A stretch of DNA of 64,000 nt, taken from Paenibacillus_V sp046244365 (lineage in GTDB: Bacteria; Bacillota; Bacilli; Paenibacillales; NBRC-103111). The position numbers and the translations under genes were made by a program. The stretch lies in the NCBI RefSeq assembly GCF_046244365.1, contig NZ_CP176395.1:3844001-3908000 (forward strand). Direction: 5' to 3'. Under the pieces are notes generated by a model. It saw only the letters and a list, made by a program, of their open reading frames with translations. It was not told the DNA's origin and made no database searches. This document shows positions 1-9,093 of this stretch, one piece after another. Position 1 is the first letter of the stretch; every line of letters starts with the position of its first letter.

Positions 1-21
1 ATCCGTGTGAGCGAGAAAGTT

Positions 22-747
22 TTATTCATGGCCGGTCATCTCCAAGAACATGCTCTCCAGCGAAGCATTCGTCTTGGAATGCTCCTGCAGCTCCCGGAAT
101 GTGCCGCAGAACTGGATGACTCCGCGATTGATGATGGCGACGCGGTCGCATAGCTTTTCGGCCACCTCAAGCACGTGAGTGGAGAAAAAGACGGCTTTGC
201 CGCTGTCCGCATGCTCGCGCATCATTTCCTTAAGCGTAAAGGATGATTTCGGGTCGAGTCCGGTGAGCGGTTCGTCCAAGATCCAGACAGGCGGATTATG
301 AACGAGGACGCCGAGAATGACGATTTTTTGCCGCATGCCGTGCGAATAGCTTTGTATGGGGTCCGATAGTACGCGCTGCATGTCAAACCGGGCAGCATAA
401 GCGTCGATTCTTGCCTTGCGCTCTTCCTTCGGCACATCGTACATGTCGGCCATGAAATTCAAGTATTCGATTCCTTTTAGTCTAAGGAACATATCGGGAC
501 TGTCGGGCACATAGCCGAATTGCTTTTTGGCTTCAAGGGCATTCGCGCTCATATCGACGCCATTGATGCGGATCGTGCCTCCATCAGCGCGGTGAATGCC
601 GGTCATCATTTTAATCGTCGTCGTCTTGCCTGCCCCGTTCGGTCCGAGAAACCCGAAGATTTCGCCTTTGGGTACCGTCAAGCTCAGATTGTCGACGGCT
701 TTTACCGTTCCGTTATACGTTTTGGACACTTGTTTCAATTCGATCAT
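22..747 (-). CDS. ABC transporter ATP-binding protein
   Basis: ATPase subunit of an ABC transporter, about 241 aa. The Walker A loop (GPNGAGKTT, about residues 35-43), a divergent signature (YSHGMRQ near 134-140, in place of LSGGQ) and Walker B with the catalytic Glu (WILDEP, 155-160) are all visible. The divergent signature and length resemble the EcsA/YxlF-type exporter ATPases. I chose the ATG at 747 because a GGGAGGGG ribosome site lies just upstream; an earlier in-frame start at 792 would add 15 residues that do not look like the family. A membrane partner would lie beyond the left edge of the window. The substrate cannot be told from this subunit alone. Confidence 0.9.
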   Translation of the reverse strand: MIELKQVSKTYNGTVKAVDNLSLTVPKGEIFGFLGPNGAGKTTTIKMMTGIHRADGGTIRINGVDMSANALEAKKQFGYVPDSPDMFLRLKGIEYLNFMADMYDVPKEERKARIDAYAARFDMQRVLSDPIQSYSHGMRQKIVILGVLVHNPPVWILDEPLTGLDPKSSFTLKEMMREHADSGKAVFFSTHVLEVAEKLCDRVAIINRGVIQFCGTFRELQEHSKTNASLESMFLEMTGHE

Positions 748-1069
748 TGGTAAATCGTCCCCCTCCCGAAACGAACCGCATGTTCGTTCCATTAAGATTT
801 TTTTATGTGTTTAGGCAATACCGGGACCTGGGTTTAATCGTACCATGGCGAGGCTGGCAAATAAAGCCATAGGTAGTGTTCCCTGATCGTGCGAACGCTA
901 TTAATACGTATGAACGGGGGAAAACGTTCGCCGCGATCGATTTGTCACAAAACTTTCACGACTTAGCCATGAAAAAGATAAGGAAAATGTCCGGATTTTT
1001 TGTACAATGTGGTGGTGACGATTTTTTGGGACAGCGTTATAAGACAGAAGGAAAGAGGGGAAATCATCG
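748..1069. other. Intergenic region between divergent genes
   Basis: This 322-bp spacer separates the reverse-strand ABC gene from the forward cupredoxin gene and must hold both promoters. A TACAAT hexamer at 1003-1008 could be the -10 of the cupredoxin gene, but no good -35 is placed for it. I see no gene, repeat or structured RNA here. Confidence 0.4.
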
Positions 1070-1447
1070 ATGTATAAATGGAGCATGTTCGGTCTTGTCA
1101 TAATCGCAGTCGTCGTTGGTTTGGGCGGTTTGTTCGGCGAAGTGAACAAGCATGCCAAGGAAAATGCCACCGAGGAAGATGCGGGCAAATCGCTCAAAAT
1201 CGTAGCCACTAACTTCAAGTTCGACCAAGCCGAATACAAAGTGGCCAAAGGCGAAAAGCTTAACGTCGTATTCCAGTCCAAAGAAGGCATCCACGAAATG
1301 GAAATCGAAGGACTTGACGTAAAGCTGACGAAAGCCAACTCGACCAAAGAAGTGAGCTTCGACAAACCGGGCAAGTACAAGGTTCACTGCATTTTGCCTT
1401 GCGGAACAGGTCATGCGGACATGGTGTCCACGCTGATCGTCGAGTAA
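1070..1447 (+). CDS. Membrane-anchored cupredoxin with a CuA-type copper motif
   Basis: Small protein of 125 aa. An N-terminal hydrophobic anchor (about residues 5-24) is followed by one cupredoxin beta-barrel domain (about 42-125) facing the outside. Copper ligands can be read directly: His75, and the C-terminal loop with Cys107, Cys111, His115 and Met118. This CxxxCxxxHxxM pattern is the one that holds the binuclear CuA centre in cytochrome c oxidase subunit II, whereas plain type 1 sites have a single Cys. The ribosome site AGAGGGG precedes the ATG. It stands alone, with no oxidase genes beside it. It may be an electron carrier or a copper chaperone; the family also contains members without a proven role. 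Confidence 0.8.
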   Translation: MYKWSMFGLVIIAVVVGLGGLFGEVNKHAKENATEEDAGKSLKIVATNFKFDQAEYKVAKGEKLNVVFQSKEGIHEMEIEGLDVKLTKANSTKEVSFDKPGKYKVHCILPCGTGHADMVSTLIVE

Positions 1448-1487
1448 TAGCAGCAGCGGAATTCCGATTCAACACATAACATCAGCC

Positions 1488-1529
1488 AAAAAGGGTGGGT
1501 TGCCGATATCGGCAGTCTGCTCTTTTTTA
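1488..1529 (+). terminator. Intrinsic terminator after the cupredoxin gene
   Basis: An imperfect stem whose core is the palindrome TGCCGATATCGGCA (1501-1514), flanked by an A-run on the left and CTTTTTT on the right, so the A and T tracts extend the pairing. Confidence 0.6.
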
Positions 1530-1557
1530 ATAAGCGTTGCGGCAGGGGAGTGCGAGC

Positions 1558-2103
1558 ATGAAGGTTACATTAATGAGGCATGAGAAATCGGCGTGTCCCA
1601 AACCCTCTTTTTTCCTGGACAGCGGCTCGTTTCGGGGATGGGCGGAAGCGTACGATGCCGCCGGAATCGTGAAGCCTATTTCACGAAGCGGCGGGCACGC
1701 CTATAGCTCTTGCTATTCCAGCGACTTGATCCGTGCGGTCGAAACAGCCGCCGTCGCCTACGAAGGAGACATTGTGACGACGCCTTTGCTCAGGGAAATT
1801 CCTTTGTCTCCATTCACGGAAACGGGGCTGAAGCTGCCTCATCCCTTGTGGAACGCAATCGGACGCTTCGCCTGGACGCTCTCGCATCTATCGCAGCCGG
1901 AGTCTAAACGCGATTCCTCCATTCGGGCGGACGAATTTGTGAGCCATTTGCTGCAAAATCATTCCGCTCGGGAGCATGTTCTTGTCGTTACGCACGGCTT
2001 TTTCCTACTGCCTTTGTCTGCCTCGCTGCTTAAAGCCGGTTTTACGGGACGAAGGACCGCGAGATTAAGGAACGGGGAATGTTTAACGTACGATAAAGCG
2101 TAA
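1558..2103 (+). CDS. Histidine phosphatase family protein
   Basis: A 181-aa protein of the phosphoglycerate-mutase-like phosphatase superfamily. The N-terminal strand ends in the catalytic RH pair (LMRHEKS, Arg7-His8). A second conserved Arg region lies near SSDLIRAVETA, and the late His is in VLVVTHGFF. The start is the ATG at 1558 with GGGGAG about 7 bases upstream; an upstream TTG at 1537 has no ribosome site. The substrate is unknown, since the family covers sugar phosphates, nucleotide derivatives and protein phosphates. It follows the cupredoxin terminator and appears to be its own unit. Confidence 0.8.
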   Translation: MKVTLMRHEKSACPKPSFFLDSGSFRGWAEAYDAAGIVKPISRSGGHAYSSCYSSDLIRAVETAAVAYEGDIVTTPLLREIPLSPFTETGLKLPHPLWNAIGRFAWTLSHLSQPESKRDSSIRADEFVSHLLQNHSAREHVLVVTHGFFLLPLSASLLKAGFTGRRTARLRNGECLTYDKA

Positions 2104-2211
2104 CGGTCCCCGCTGGACCCGCAAGTGCCGGAAAGTATTGTTCGAGCCGTTTTTGCGGTATAATGAAAGGTGCAAATGATCATACATATTCGCGGCGGGG
2201 AGGCAATAACG

Positions 2212-3549
2212 TTGAGAACGGTTGACTTGATTCGGAAAAAACGGGAAGGCGGCGAAATGACCGCCGAGGAAATCGCTTTTCTGATCGACGGTTATTGCGA
2301 GGGTACGATTCCCGATTATCAAATGTCGGCATGGGCGATGGCAGTCTGCTTTCAAGGAATGACGGCCCGCGAGACCGCCGATTTGACGCTGGCGATGGCG
2401 CGTTCCGGCGAACAAATGGATCTTAGCGCCATTAAGGGCGTCAAAGTGGATAAGCATAGCACGGGCGGCGTAGGCGATAAGACGACGCTGATCGTGGCGC
2501 CGCTGGTCGCAGCCGCCGGCGTGCCGGTTGCGAAGATGTCGGGGCGCGGTCTCGGACATACGGGAGGAACGGTCGATAAGCTTGAAGCGATTCCGGGGTT
2601 CAATGTCGAACGCAGCCGCGAACAATTCATCGAGCAGGTGAATGTCCATGGGCTTGCGCTTGTCAGCCAATCCGGCAATTTGACGCCTGCGGACAAAAAG
2701 CTGTACGGCTTGCGCGATGTGACGGCCACGGTGGAGTCGATTCCGCTCATCGCGAGCTCCATTATGAGCAAGAAAATCGCTTCCGGTGCGGACGCCATCG
2801 TTCTTGACGTCAAAACCGGCGGCGGCGCGTTTATGAAGACGCTTGAAGGCTCGATTGAGCTTGCGCAAGCGATGGTGGCGATAGGCGGGCAGGTAGGGCG
2901 CGAGACGGTCGCGCTCATTACCGGCATGGACGAACCCCTCGGCTTTGCGATCGGCAATGCGCTGGAGGTAAAGGAATCGATCGAGACGCTGCGCGGGAAC
3001 GGTCCGGCGGATTTGCAGGAGCTATGCCTAGCACTGGGTGCGCATATGCTCGTGCTAGGCAAGCGGGCGTCCGGCTTTGACGAAGCCCAGTCCCTCTTGC
3101 GGGAGGCGATCGGCAGCGGCGCTGCGCTAGCGAAGCTGGAGGAGCTGATTGCCGCTCAGAACGGCGACCGGGCGGTCGTCAGCGATACCGGGAGGCTGCC
3201 CGGGGCGGCGAAGACCGTGCCTGTGACCGCGCAAGCGGACGGCTATGTCGCACATATCGATGCGGAAGCGGTCGGCGTCGCGGCTATGCTGCTGGGCGCA
3301 GGACGTGCGACGAAGGAAGCTTCCATCGATTACGGCGTCGGTATCTTGCTGCGCAAGAAGGTCGGCGATCCGGTGCAGGCGGGCGAAACGCTCGCGGAGT
3401 TATACGCGCAGGACATGGAGTCGGCTAAGCTGGATCAGATCGGCGCCGGCGTTATGGCCGCGTACGAGATCAACCGGGAAGCGCCCAAGCGCAAGCCGCT
3501 CGTGTATGCAGTCGTCTCGAAAGACGGCGTGCGGCGGTTGGACGCATAA
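2212..3549 (+). CDS. pdp: Pyrimidine-nucleoside phosphorylase
   Basis: Cytoplasmic enzyme that splits uridine, thymidine and deoxyuridine with phosphate into the base and (deoxy)ribose-1-phosphate for nucleoside salvage. The glycosyltransferase family 3 signature with the phosphate-binding KHSTGGVGDK stretch falls at residues 81-90, matching characterised PyNP enzymes. The predicted length of 445 aa is normal. The TTG at 2212 is the probable start: GGGGAGG sits 8 bases before it, and the product then begins with the family-typical TVDLIRKKREG. An upstream GTG at 2170 lacks a ribosome site. No deoC or transporter gene is adjacent. Confidence 0.92.
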   Translation: MRTVDLIRKKREGGEMTAEEIAFLIDGYCEGTIPDYQMSAWAMAVCFQGMTARETADLTLAMARSGEQMDLSAIKGVKVDKHSTGGVGDKTTLIVAPLVAAAGVPVAKMSGRGLGHTGGTVDKLEAIPGFNVERSREQFIEQVNVHGLALVSQSGNLTPADKKLYGLRDVTATVESIPLIASSIMSKKIASGADAIVLDVKTGGGAFMKTLEGSIELAQAMVAIGGQVGRETVALITGMDEPLGFAIGNALEVKESIETLRGNGPADLQELCLALGAHMLVLGKRASGFDEAQSLLREAIGSGAALAKLEELIAAQNGDRAVVSDTGRLPGAAKTVPVTAQADGYVAHIDAEAVGVAAMLLGAGRATKEASIDYGVGILLRKKVGDPVQAGETLAELYAQDMESAKLDQIGAGVMAAYEINREAPKRKPLVYAVVSKDGVRRLDA

Positions 3550-3647
3550 ACAGCTACCCGTTTTCACGCCGGATTCGCATAGGCTTTAATCCAATATAAG
3601 CACAGAACGCAACGAACACTTACAAGACTTAATAGAGGTGACCATCA

Positions 3648-4823
3648 ATGGCTTATGATTTTGACCGTATTTTGGATCGGCGCAACACGCACTCGTATAA
3701 ATGGGATCAATCCGAGCGTTTGTTCGGCAGTGAGGATGTATTGCCGCTATGGGTGGCGGATATGGATTTCGAAAGTCCTCCAGCCGTCGTGGAAGCGCTG
3801 GTTAAGCGGGCTTCGCAAGGCACTTACGGCTATACGGTGCGCACGGAAGGCTATGTGAACGCCATTACCGGCTGGTTTGCCAGAAGGCATAACTGGACGA
3901 TCGATCCGAAATGGCTGACCGATACGCCGGGCATCGTGCCGGCGCTTAGTCTTGCCGTCGAGCTGTTCAGCGAGCCGGGCGGACAAGTGATTTTGCAATC
4001 GCCGGTCTATTATCCGTTCTATGACGTCATTAAAATGAACGGCCGCGAAGTGGCCAATAACCCGCTCGTAATCCGGAACGGCCGCTACGAAATGGACTAT
4101 GCGCACTTAGAGGGGTTGATGCGGGGCGGCGCAAAGCTGATGCTGCTGTGCAGCCCGCATAATCCGGGCGGACGCGTCTGGGAGCGCGAGGAGCTCGAGA
4201 AGCTGGGCGAGCTTTGCTTGAAGTACGGCGTCCTAGTCGTATCGGATGAGATTCACTGCGATCTCGCGCTGCCCGGACGCAAGCATATCCCGTTCGCTTC
4301 GCTTTCTGACGAGATTGCCCAGCGCACGCTTACGACGCTTGCTCCTACGAAGACGTTTAACCTGCCGGGATTGCAATCGTCTTTCGTAGCGATTCCGAAT
4401 CCGGAGCTGAAGCGGAAATTCGATTACCGGCTGAAGACGCTCAGTTTGCATATGATGCATTTCTTCAACGTGGATGCCGTATCGGCCGCTTATAATGAAG
4501 GAGAGGCTTGGCTTAACGAGCTTCTTATCTATTTGCAGGGGAACGTGGATTTTGCAATCGACTATTTAAAGGAGCATTTGCCGGAAGTGAAGCCGATGCG
4601 TCCCGACGGCACTTATTTGCTGTGGATCGATTGCCGCGGTCTCGGACTCGACGTTCCCGGTTTGAAGGCGCTCATGTTCCAAAAGGCGAAGGTCGCCTTC
4701 AGCGAAGGTTCCGTATTCGGCACCGAAGCGGAAGGGTATCTGCGTATCAATCTTGCTTGTCCGCGCGCGATATTGCGTGAAGCGCTTGAGCGTTTTTGCA
4801 GTGCAGCAAAAGGGAATCAGTAA
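3648..4823 (+). CDS. patB: MalY/PatB-type PLP-dependent aminotransferase / C-S lyase
   Basis: A 391-aa fold-type I PLP enzyme of the MalY/PatB group. Members cleave cystathionine or related beta C-S bonds, and some also transaminate. The N-terminal FDRILDRRNTHSYKWD stretch and LPLWVADMDF are typical of this subgroup. The PLP lysine is Lys235 in APTKTFNLPGLQ. CSPHNPGGRVW and the late RINLACPR, with the substrate carboxylate Arg, are also present. A GAGGTG ribosome site precedes the ATG. A hairpin terminator follows. The precise substrate (cystathionine or another S-conjugate) is inferred from the family only. Confidence 0.88.
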   Translation: MAYDFDRILDRRNTHSYKWDQSERLFGSEDVLPLWVADMDFESPPAVVEALVKRASQGTYGYTVRTEGYVNAITGWFARRHNWTIDPKWLTDTPGIVPALSLAVELFSEPGGQVILQSPVYYPFYDVIKMNGREVANNPLVIRNGRYEMDYAHLEGLMRGGAKLMLLCSPHNPGGRVWEREELEKLGELCLKYGVLVVSDEIHCDLALPGRKHIPFASLSDEIAQRTLTTLAPTKTFNLPGLQSSFVAIPNPELKRKFDYRLKTLSLHMMHFFNVDAVSAAYNEGEAWLNELLIYLQGNVDFAIDYLKEHLPEVKPMRPDGTYLLWIDCRGLGLDVPGLKALMFQKAKVAFSEGSVFGTEAEGYLRINLACPRAILREALERFCSAAKGNQ

Positions 4824-4852
4824 CGCGATGCAATGCGTGAGAATAACGATAA

Positions 4853-4882
4853 GCCGCTGCCCCTCCCTGGGCGGCGGTTTTT
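4853..4882 (+). terminator. Intrinsic terminator after patB
   Basis: Stem CCGCTGCCC / GGGCGGCGG with one wobble pair and a 5-base loop, followed by TTTTT. Confidence 0.8.
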
Positions 4883-4977
4883 ACTGCAGCGGGAGGATCG
4901 CCGAACAGACTGTAGAAACGGTTTTTGAACTGGAATAGTAAGGAGACCGAAACTCACCGAGGAAGGATTGTCAGGAG

Positions 4978-5802
4978 ATGCAGCTTACGCCTTGGCCGCA
5001 AGGTTTTTATATATTCGATTCGACGGAAAAGCCGGTTTCCGGCGACGTGATGTTTCCTTTCGCTTGGGATGAAGCGGTTTGCAGGCGTGTGGGGGAGGGG
5101 GCCAATCCCATCGTTCATATATGGCGCCACCCGGGTGCGCTTGTCGTCGGGTTGCGCGACAGAAGACTGCCGCATGCGGAGCAGGCGATGACCTCGCTGA
5201 GGGAGGAAGGCGTGCAGACCATCGTACGGAACTCGGGCGGTGCAGCCGTCCCGCTCGACCTTGGCGTCGTAAATCTTTCGATCGTCTTGCCGAATCCGGA
5301 ACGAAACATCCATTTTCGCGACGATTTTACAATCATGGTCGATTTAATCCGCGACAGTCTTTCGCCGTGGACAGGTGAAGTGGCTGACGGAGAAATAGGG
5401 GGAGCGTATTGTCCAGGCGATTACGATCTTAGCATTGGCGGCCGTAAATTTTGCGGCATCGCACAGCGCAGGCAGACGAAAGCTTACGTCGTTCAGGCGT
5501 TTATCGTCGTGGAGGGCAGCGGAGAGAAGCGGGCTGCGTCAGCCCGCCGATTTTACGATCAAGCGGCCGGCGAAACCGGCGCTTCCGGCTATCCCCTCGT
5601 CATGCCGGGCAGCATGGCGAGTCTTCAGGAACTGGCCGGCGTTCCGTCGGCGGAGGCATTCGTCGGCAGCGTGAAACGGGTGCTGGCCGCCAAGTCGGGC
5701 ATTGAAGCCGATTTTGCGCTGACCGGCGTCACGCAGGCTGAAGTCGCCGACATGTCGGAGCTGCTCCGGCAGCGCTACGATAAATCGTCAACCCAGAAAT
5801 AG
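4978..5802 (+). CDS. lipL: Octanoyltransferase LipL-like (lipoate/octanoate amidotransfer)
   Basis: A 274-aa member of the BPL/LplA/LipB cofactor transferase family. The sequence fits LipL, which moves octanoyl groups from GcvH to the E2 subunits of 2-oxoacid dehydrogenases during lipoate synthesis. The candidate nucleophile is Cys145 in AYCPGDYDLSI, followed by KFCGIAQRRQT, the lysine-containing segment of the family. The ATG start has only a distant GAGGAAGG site about 11 bases upstream. It lies just before pdhABCD, whose E2 needs lipoylation, which fits the role. The 3' end overlaps the convergent esterase by 15 bases. LipM is the alternative assignment. Confidence 0.75.
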   Translation: MQLTPWPQGFYIFDSTEKPVSGDVMFPFAWDEAVCRRVGEGANPIVHIWRHPGALVVGLRDRRLPHAEQAMTSLREEGVQTIVRNSGGAAVPLDLGVVNLSIVLPNPERNIHFRDDFTIMVDLIRDSLSPWTGEVADGEIGGAYCPGDYDLSIGGRKFCGIAQRRQTKAYVVQAFIVVEGSGEKRAASARRFYDQAAGETGASGYPLVMPGSMASLQELAGVPSAEAFVGSVKRVLAAKSGIEADFALTGVTQAEVADMSELLRQRYDKSSTQK

Positions 5803-6516
5803 GCGCAGGGCAGAAGGAAGCTCGTTTTGCCAGAAGCCCCACAAATGCTTGCCGTCCTTCTCCTCATAATGCACATGGGCGCCGCGTTCGGTTAACAACC
5901 GCGCGGCGCTTCGATTTGCCTGCAAAAAGTCGTAGAAGCCTCTGCTTACCTCCACGGCCGTTTCTTGAAGGCCGACAATCATGTAGATGTCAAGCTCAGA
6001 TAAATCCCCCGCCTCTTCTATCCGTCGCTGCGTCGCTTCATAAAAAGCGCCCGAGAATGCGATCACTTTACGGAACAATTGCGGGTAATTAAGAGCAAGG
6101 TGGAGACTGACGGTTCCGCCAAGCGAATCCCCCGCCACTAGACGTTCGTCCGGCGTTTGTCTGACCGGATAACGGTTCTCTACATGGGCAAGCAATTCCT
6201 CCGCGAAAAAAGTGCAGTACGCTTCGAAACGGGATCCTGTCGGATCGTATTCCTCGGACCTTAGCTCTTTATCGACCTCGACGCCTACGATAATCGGCGG
6301 TTCGAGATTTTCTTCCATAATTAAATAATTCGTTTGGGTGGCGATCCGGCCGAAGTTGAAAAATTCAAGGCCGTCTTGGCAATAAATGACCGGGTACGAA
6401 AGCAGTTCGTTGTAGCCCGGAGGCAAGTAAATGGTTAGCGGCCGTTCTTTGCCGAGCGAAGACGATGAAAGGCTTTCTTTGACGATCGTTCGGCTGTAAT
6501 GGCGGTTGTCGAACAT
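5788..6516 (-). CDS. Putative esterase (esterase D / enterochelin esterase-like alpha/beta hydrolase)
   Basis: A 242-aa alpha/beta hydrolase of the putative esterase family. The nucleophile elbow is GDSLGG with Ser131, and the C-terminal KHLWGFW carries the probable catalytic His. LTIYLPPGYNELLSYPVIYCQDG is the typical family N-terminus. I start at the ATG at 6516 because AGGAGG lies just upstream. A longer open frame reaches 6897, but it runs across the divergent pdh promoter region and shows no coding character. The gene converges with lipL, with a 15-base overlap. There is no signal peptide, so it is probably cytoplasmic. Substrate unknown. Confidence 0.82.
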   Translation of the reverse strand: MFDNRHYSRTIVKESLSSSSLGKERPLTIYLPPGYNELLSYPVIYCQDGLEFFNFGRIATQTNYLIMEENLEPPIIVGVEVDKELRSEEYDPTGSRFEAYCTFFAEELLAHVENRYPVRQTPDERLVAGDSLGGTVSLHLALNYPQLFRKVIAFSGAFYEATQRRIEEAGDLSELDIYMIVGLQETAVEVSRGFYDFLQANRSAARLLTERGAHVHYEEKDGKHLWGFWQNELPSALRLFLG

Positions 6517-6771
6517 AGGAAGGTCCTCCTTATTTCCATGAGCGTGTGAAATGCGAAAAACTTTTTGCCCCGATACCGGAAACAAACGGACGATCGTGGG
6601 CAACAATATAAGTGGTCCATGACAAAAAGCGGCGGATATGCCTGTGACAGCTCCAGGCTTTTTCGCGAAACGGCGGGTTTGAAGAGCGGTTTGTGTTAAT
6701 CTGTTATAGTAAAGTTGGTAGTCTGTTTTGGCACAGTTATGCCCGGATATATACATTCTACAATATTGTTG

Positions 6772-6800
6772 TGGAAATGTTAACGAAACAGTAATATAAT
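6772..6800 (+). promoter_or_regulatory. Probable sigma-A promoter of pdhABCD
   Basis: TGGAAA at 6772-6777 and TATAAT at 6795-6800 are separated by 17 bases. The -10 is perfect and the -35 is weak. It lies about 50 bases upstream of pdhA. Confidence 0.55.
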
Positions 6801-6852
6801 ATTTGTATAACAGAGCATGGCAATAAAACATTTTACAGGTGAGGTGCACGCT

Positions 6853-7947
6853 ATGAGCAATGCAGTCAAAGATCTTCAGAAGCAAGCCGATTCGCATGTC
6901 GTGAAGGTCGAGCCGGTTACACCGTTATCTATTCTTTCTCCGGATGGAGATGTTATAAACGAAAGCGCGATGCCGGATCTTAGCAACGACCAGCTTCGCG
7001 AGCTGATGAGACGCATGGTCTTTACACGTACATGGGACGAACGGGCCGTTAATTTGGGGCGTCAAGGACGTCTTGGTTTTTACGCTCCGGTTTCCGGACA
7101 AGAAGCTTCGATGATCGGCAGCGAATTCGCGCTGAACAAAGAAGATTTCGTTTGCCCGGGCTACCGCGACATGCCGCAAATCGTGTGGCACGGTCTTCCG
7201 ATGTACCAAGCGTTCCTGTATTCCCGCGGTCACCAGCATGGCGGGCAAATTCCGGAAGGCGTCAACGTGCTGATGCCGCAAATCATCATCGGCGCTCAAA
7301 TCCTGCACGCGACCGGCGTTGCGATGGCTTTCAAAAAACGCGGCGAGAAGCGCGTTGCGATTACGTACACGGGCGACGGCGGTTCCTCCGAGGGCGACTT
7401 CTACGAAGGCCTTAACTTTGCAGGCTCCTTCAAGCTGCCGGTCGTCTATGTGGTGCAAAACAACGGATACGCGATTACGACGCCTTTTGCCAAACAAACG
7501 GCGGCCATGTCGGTTGCCCATAAAGCGGTAGCGGCAGGAATTCAAGGCGTGCAAGTGGACGGCATGGACGTTCTGGCCGTATATAAAGCCGTTAGCGATG
7601 CCGCAGAGCGCGGGCGGAACGGGGAAGGCGCTACGCTGATCGAAGCGCTGACATACCGCTTCAAGCCGCATTCCATGGCGGACGACACGACGAAATACCG
7701 GACGAAGGAAGAAGAGGGCGATTGGGAGCCGAAAGATCCGCTGAACCGTTTCCGCAAGTTCCTCACTAAGAAGGGACTTTGGTCCGAAGAGGAAGAAGCT
7801 CGCGTGAAGGAAGAAGCGAAAGCTGCCGTAGCCGAAGCGATCAAGAAAGCGGAAGAAACCGAGAAAATGACGGTTGCCGGACTGATCGACTCGATGTTCG
7901 AGACGACGCCGCAGCACCTGGAAGAGCAAAAATCGCAATTCGCGTAA
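6853..7947 (+). CDS. pdhA: Pyruvate dehydrogenase E1 component, alpha subunit
   Basis: Alpha subunit of the thiamine-diphosphate-dependent E1 of the pyruvate dehydrogenase complex, which with E1-beta decarboxylates pyruvate and passes the acetyl group to lipoyl-E2. About 364 aa. The ThDP/Mg motif begins TGDGGSSEGDF and ends at the VVQNNGYAI stretch. The serine-containing loop YRFKPHSMADD is also present. The start is the ATG at 6853 behind GGTGAGGTG; the ATG at 6817 has no ribosome site. It is the first gene of a four-gene operon in the order E1a-E1b-E2-E3, as in Bacillus. Confidence 0.96.
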   Translation: MSNAVKDLQKQADSHVVKVEPVTPLSILSPDGDVINESAMPDLSNDQLRELMRRMVFTRTWDERAVNLGRQGRLGFYAPVSGQEASMIGSEFALNKEDFVCPGYRDMPQIVWHGLPMYQAFLYSRGHQHGGQIPEGVNVLMPQIIIGAQILHATGVAMAFKKRGEKRVAITYTGDGGSSEGDFYEGLNFAGSFKLPVVYVVQNNGYAITTPFAKQTAAMSVAHKAVAAGIQGVQVDGMDVLAVYKAVSDAAERGRNGEGATLIEALTYRFKPHSMADDTTKYRTKEEEGDWEPKDPLNRFRKFLTKKGLWSEEEEARVKEEAKAAVAEAIKKAEETEKMTVAGLIDSMFETTPQHLEEQKSQFA

Positions 7948-8017
7948 CCATACCGTTGTCCCGGCGCCGCTTGCCGCGCCGGACGGCTTGCTTTTACTAG
8001 AGGAGGAAAGTGAACCA

Positions 8018-8998
8018 ATGGCACAGATGACAATGATTCAAGCGATAAAGGACGCAATGCGCGTTGAGCTGCAGCGCGATCCGAACGTACTCGTTTTCGG
8101 GGAAGACGTAGGGAAGGTCGGCGGCGTATTCCGTGCGACGGAAGGGCTTCAAGGGGAATTCGGCGAGGAGCGCGTATTCGATACGCCGCTGGCGGAATCG
8201 GCTATCGGCGGTCTGGCTGTCGGCATGGGGATTCAAGGCTTCCGTCCGATTGCGGAAATCCAGTTCGTAGGCTTCATCTATGAAGCGCTGGATCAAATTT
8301 GCGTACAAGCTGCCCGCATGCGTTACCGTTCCGGCGGGCGTTACAACAGCCCTATTACGTTCCGTACCCCATTTGGCGGCGGCGTAAAAGCGGCCGAGCT
8401 TCATACGGATTCGCTCGAAGGACTGCTCGTGCAAACGCCAGGGATCAAGGTTGTCGTTCCGTCGAACCCTTACGATGCCAAAGGCTTGCTCATTTCGGCT
8501 ATCCGCGATAACGATCCCGTCTTTTTCATGGAGCACTTGAACCTGTACCGCGCTTTCCGCGCAGAAGTGCCTGAGGGCGAATACACGGTTCCGATCGGGA
8601 AAGCTAACGTAGTACGCGAGGGATCGGACGTTACGATTCTTACTTACGGTATGATGGTGCATACTTCGCTCAAGGCTGCTGAAGAGATCGAAAAAACGCG
8701 CGGCGCCAAAGTCGAAGTTATCGACCTGCGCACGCTTATGCCGCTTGATATCGATACGATCGTCGAATCGATCAAGAAAACGAACCGCGCCATCGTCGTT
8801 CAGGAAGCGCAAAAAACTTCCGGCGTAGCGGCTGAAGTTATCGCACAAGTGAACGAGAAGGCCATTCTTCACCTGGAAGCGCCTGTGCTTCGCGTAGCCG
8901 GTCCGGACACGGTATATCCGTTCGCCCAAATCGAAGACGCGTGGCTGCCGACGCCGGCCCGCATCGTGACGGCGATCAATCAAGTGCTTGATTTCTAA
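8018..8998 (+). CDS. pdhB: Pyruvate dehydrogenase E1 component, beta subunit
   Basis: Beta subunit of E1, 326 aa, which completes the active site with PdhA. Recognisable stretches are VFGEDVGKVGGVFRAT, the ThDP-contacting ALDQICVQAARMRYRSGG region, and the C-terminal transketolase-like domain with TILTYG and PDTVYPFAQIE. AGGAGG lies 8 bases before the ATG at 8018. It follows pdhA after 70 bases with no terminator between them. Confidence 0.96.
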   Translation: MAQMTMIQAIKDAMRVELQRDPNVLVFGEDVGKVGGVFRATEGLQGEFGEERVFDTPLAESAIGGLAVGMGIQGFRPIAEIQFVGFIYEALDQICVQAARMRYRSGGRYNSPITFRTPFGGGVKAAELHTDSLEGLLVQTPGIKVVVPSNPYDAKGLLISAIRDNDPVFFMEHLNLYRAFRAEVPEGEYTVPIGKANVVREGSDVTILTYGMMVHTSLKAAEEIEKTRGAKVEVIDLRTLMPLDIDTIVESIKKTNRAIVVQEAQKTSGVAAEVIAQVNEKAILHLEAPVLRVAGPDTVYPFAQIEDAWLPTPARIVTAINQVLDF

Positions 8999-9093
8999 GA
9001 TAGCGGATGGAATGATATCCCATAATCCAAAGCCCCAAATGCCGACGCCGGCGGATGGGGCTGCTGAAGCGTAAATTGAGGGAGGTTTCCTGG

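Noticed and set aside
5788..6897. A 369-aa version of the esterase
   Set aside because: The extra N-terminus crosses the pdh promoter region, has no family similarity and lacks a ribosome site; ATG 6516 has AGGAGG.
9055..9093. An upstream start for pdhC
   Set aside because: It adds residues not found in E2 proteins; GTG 9094 has a good ribosome site and the expected N-terminus.
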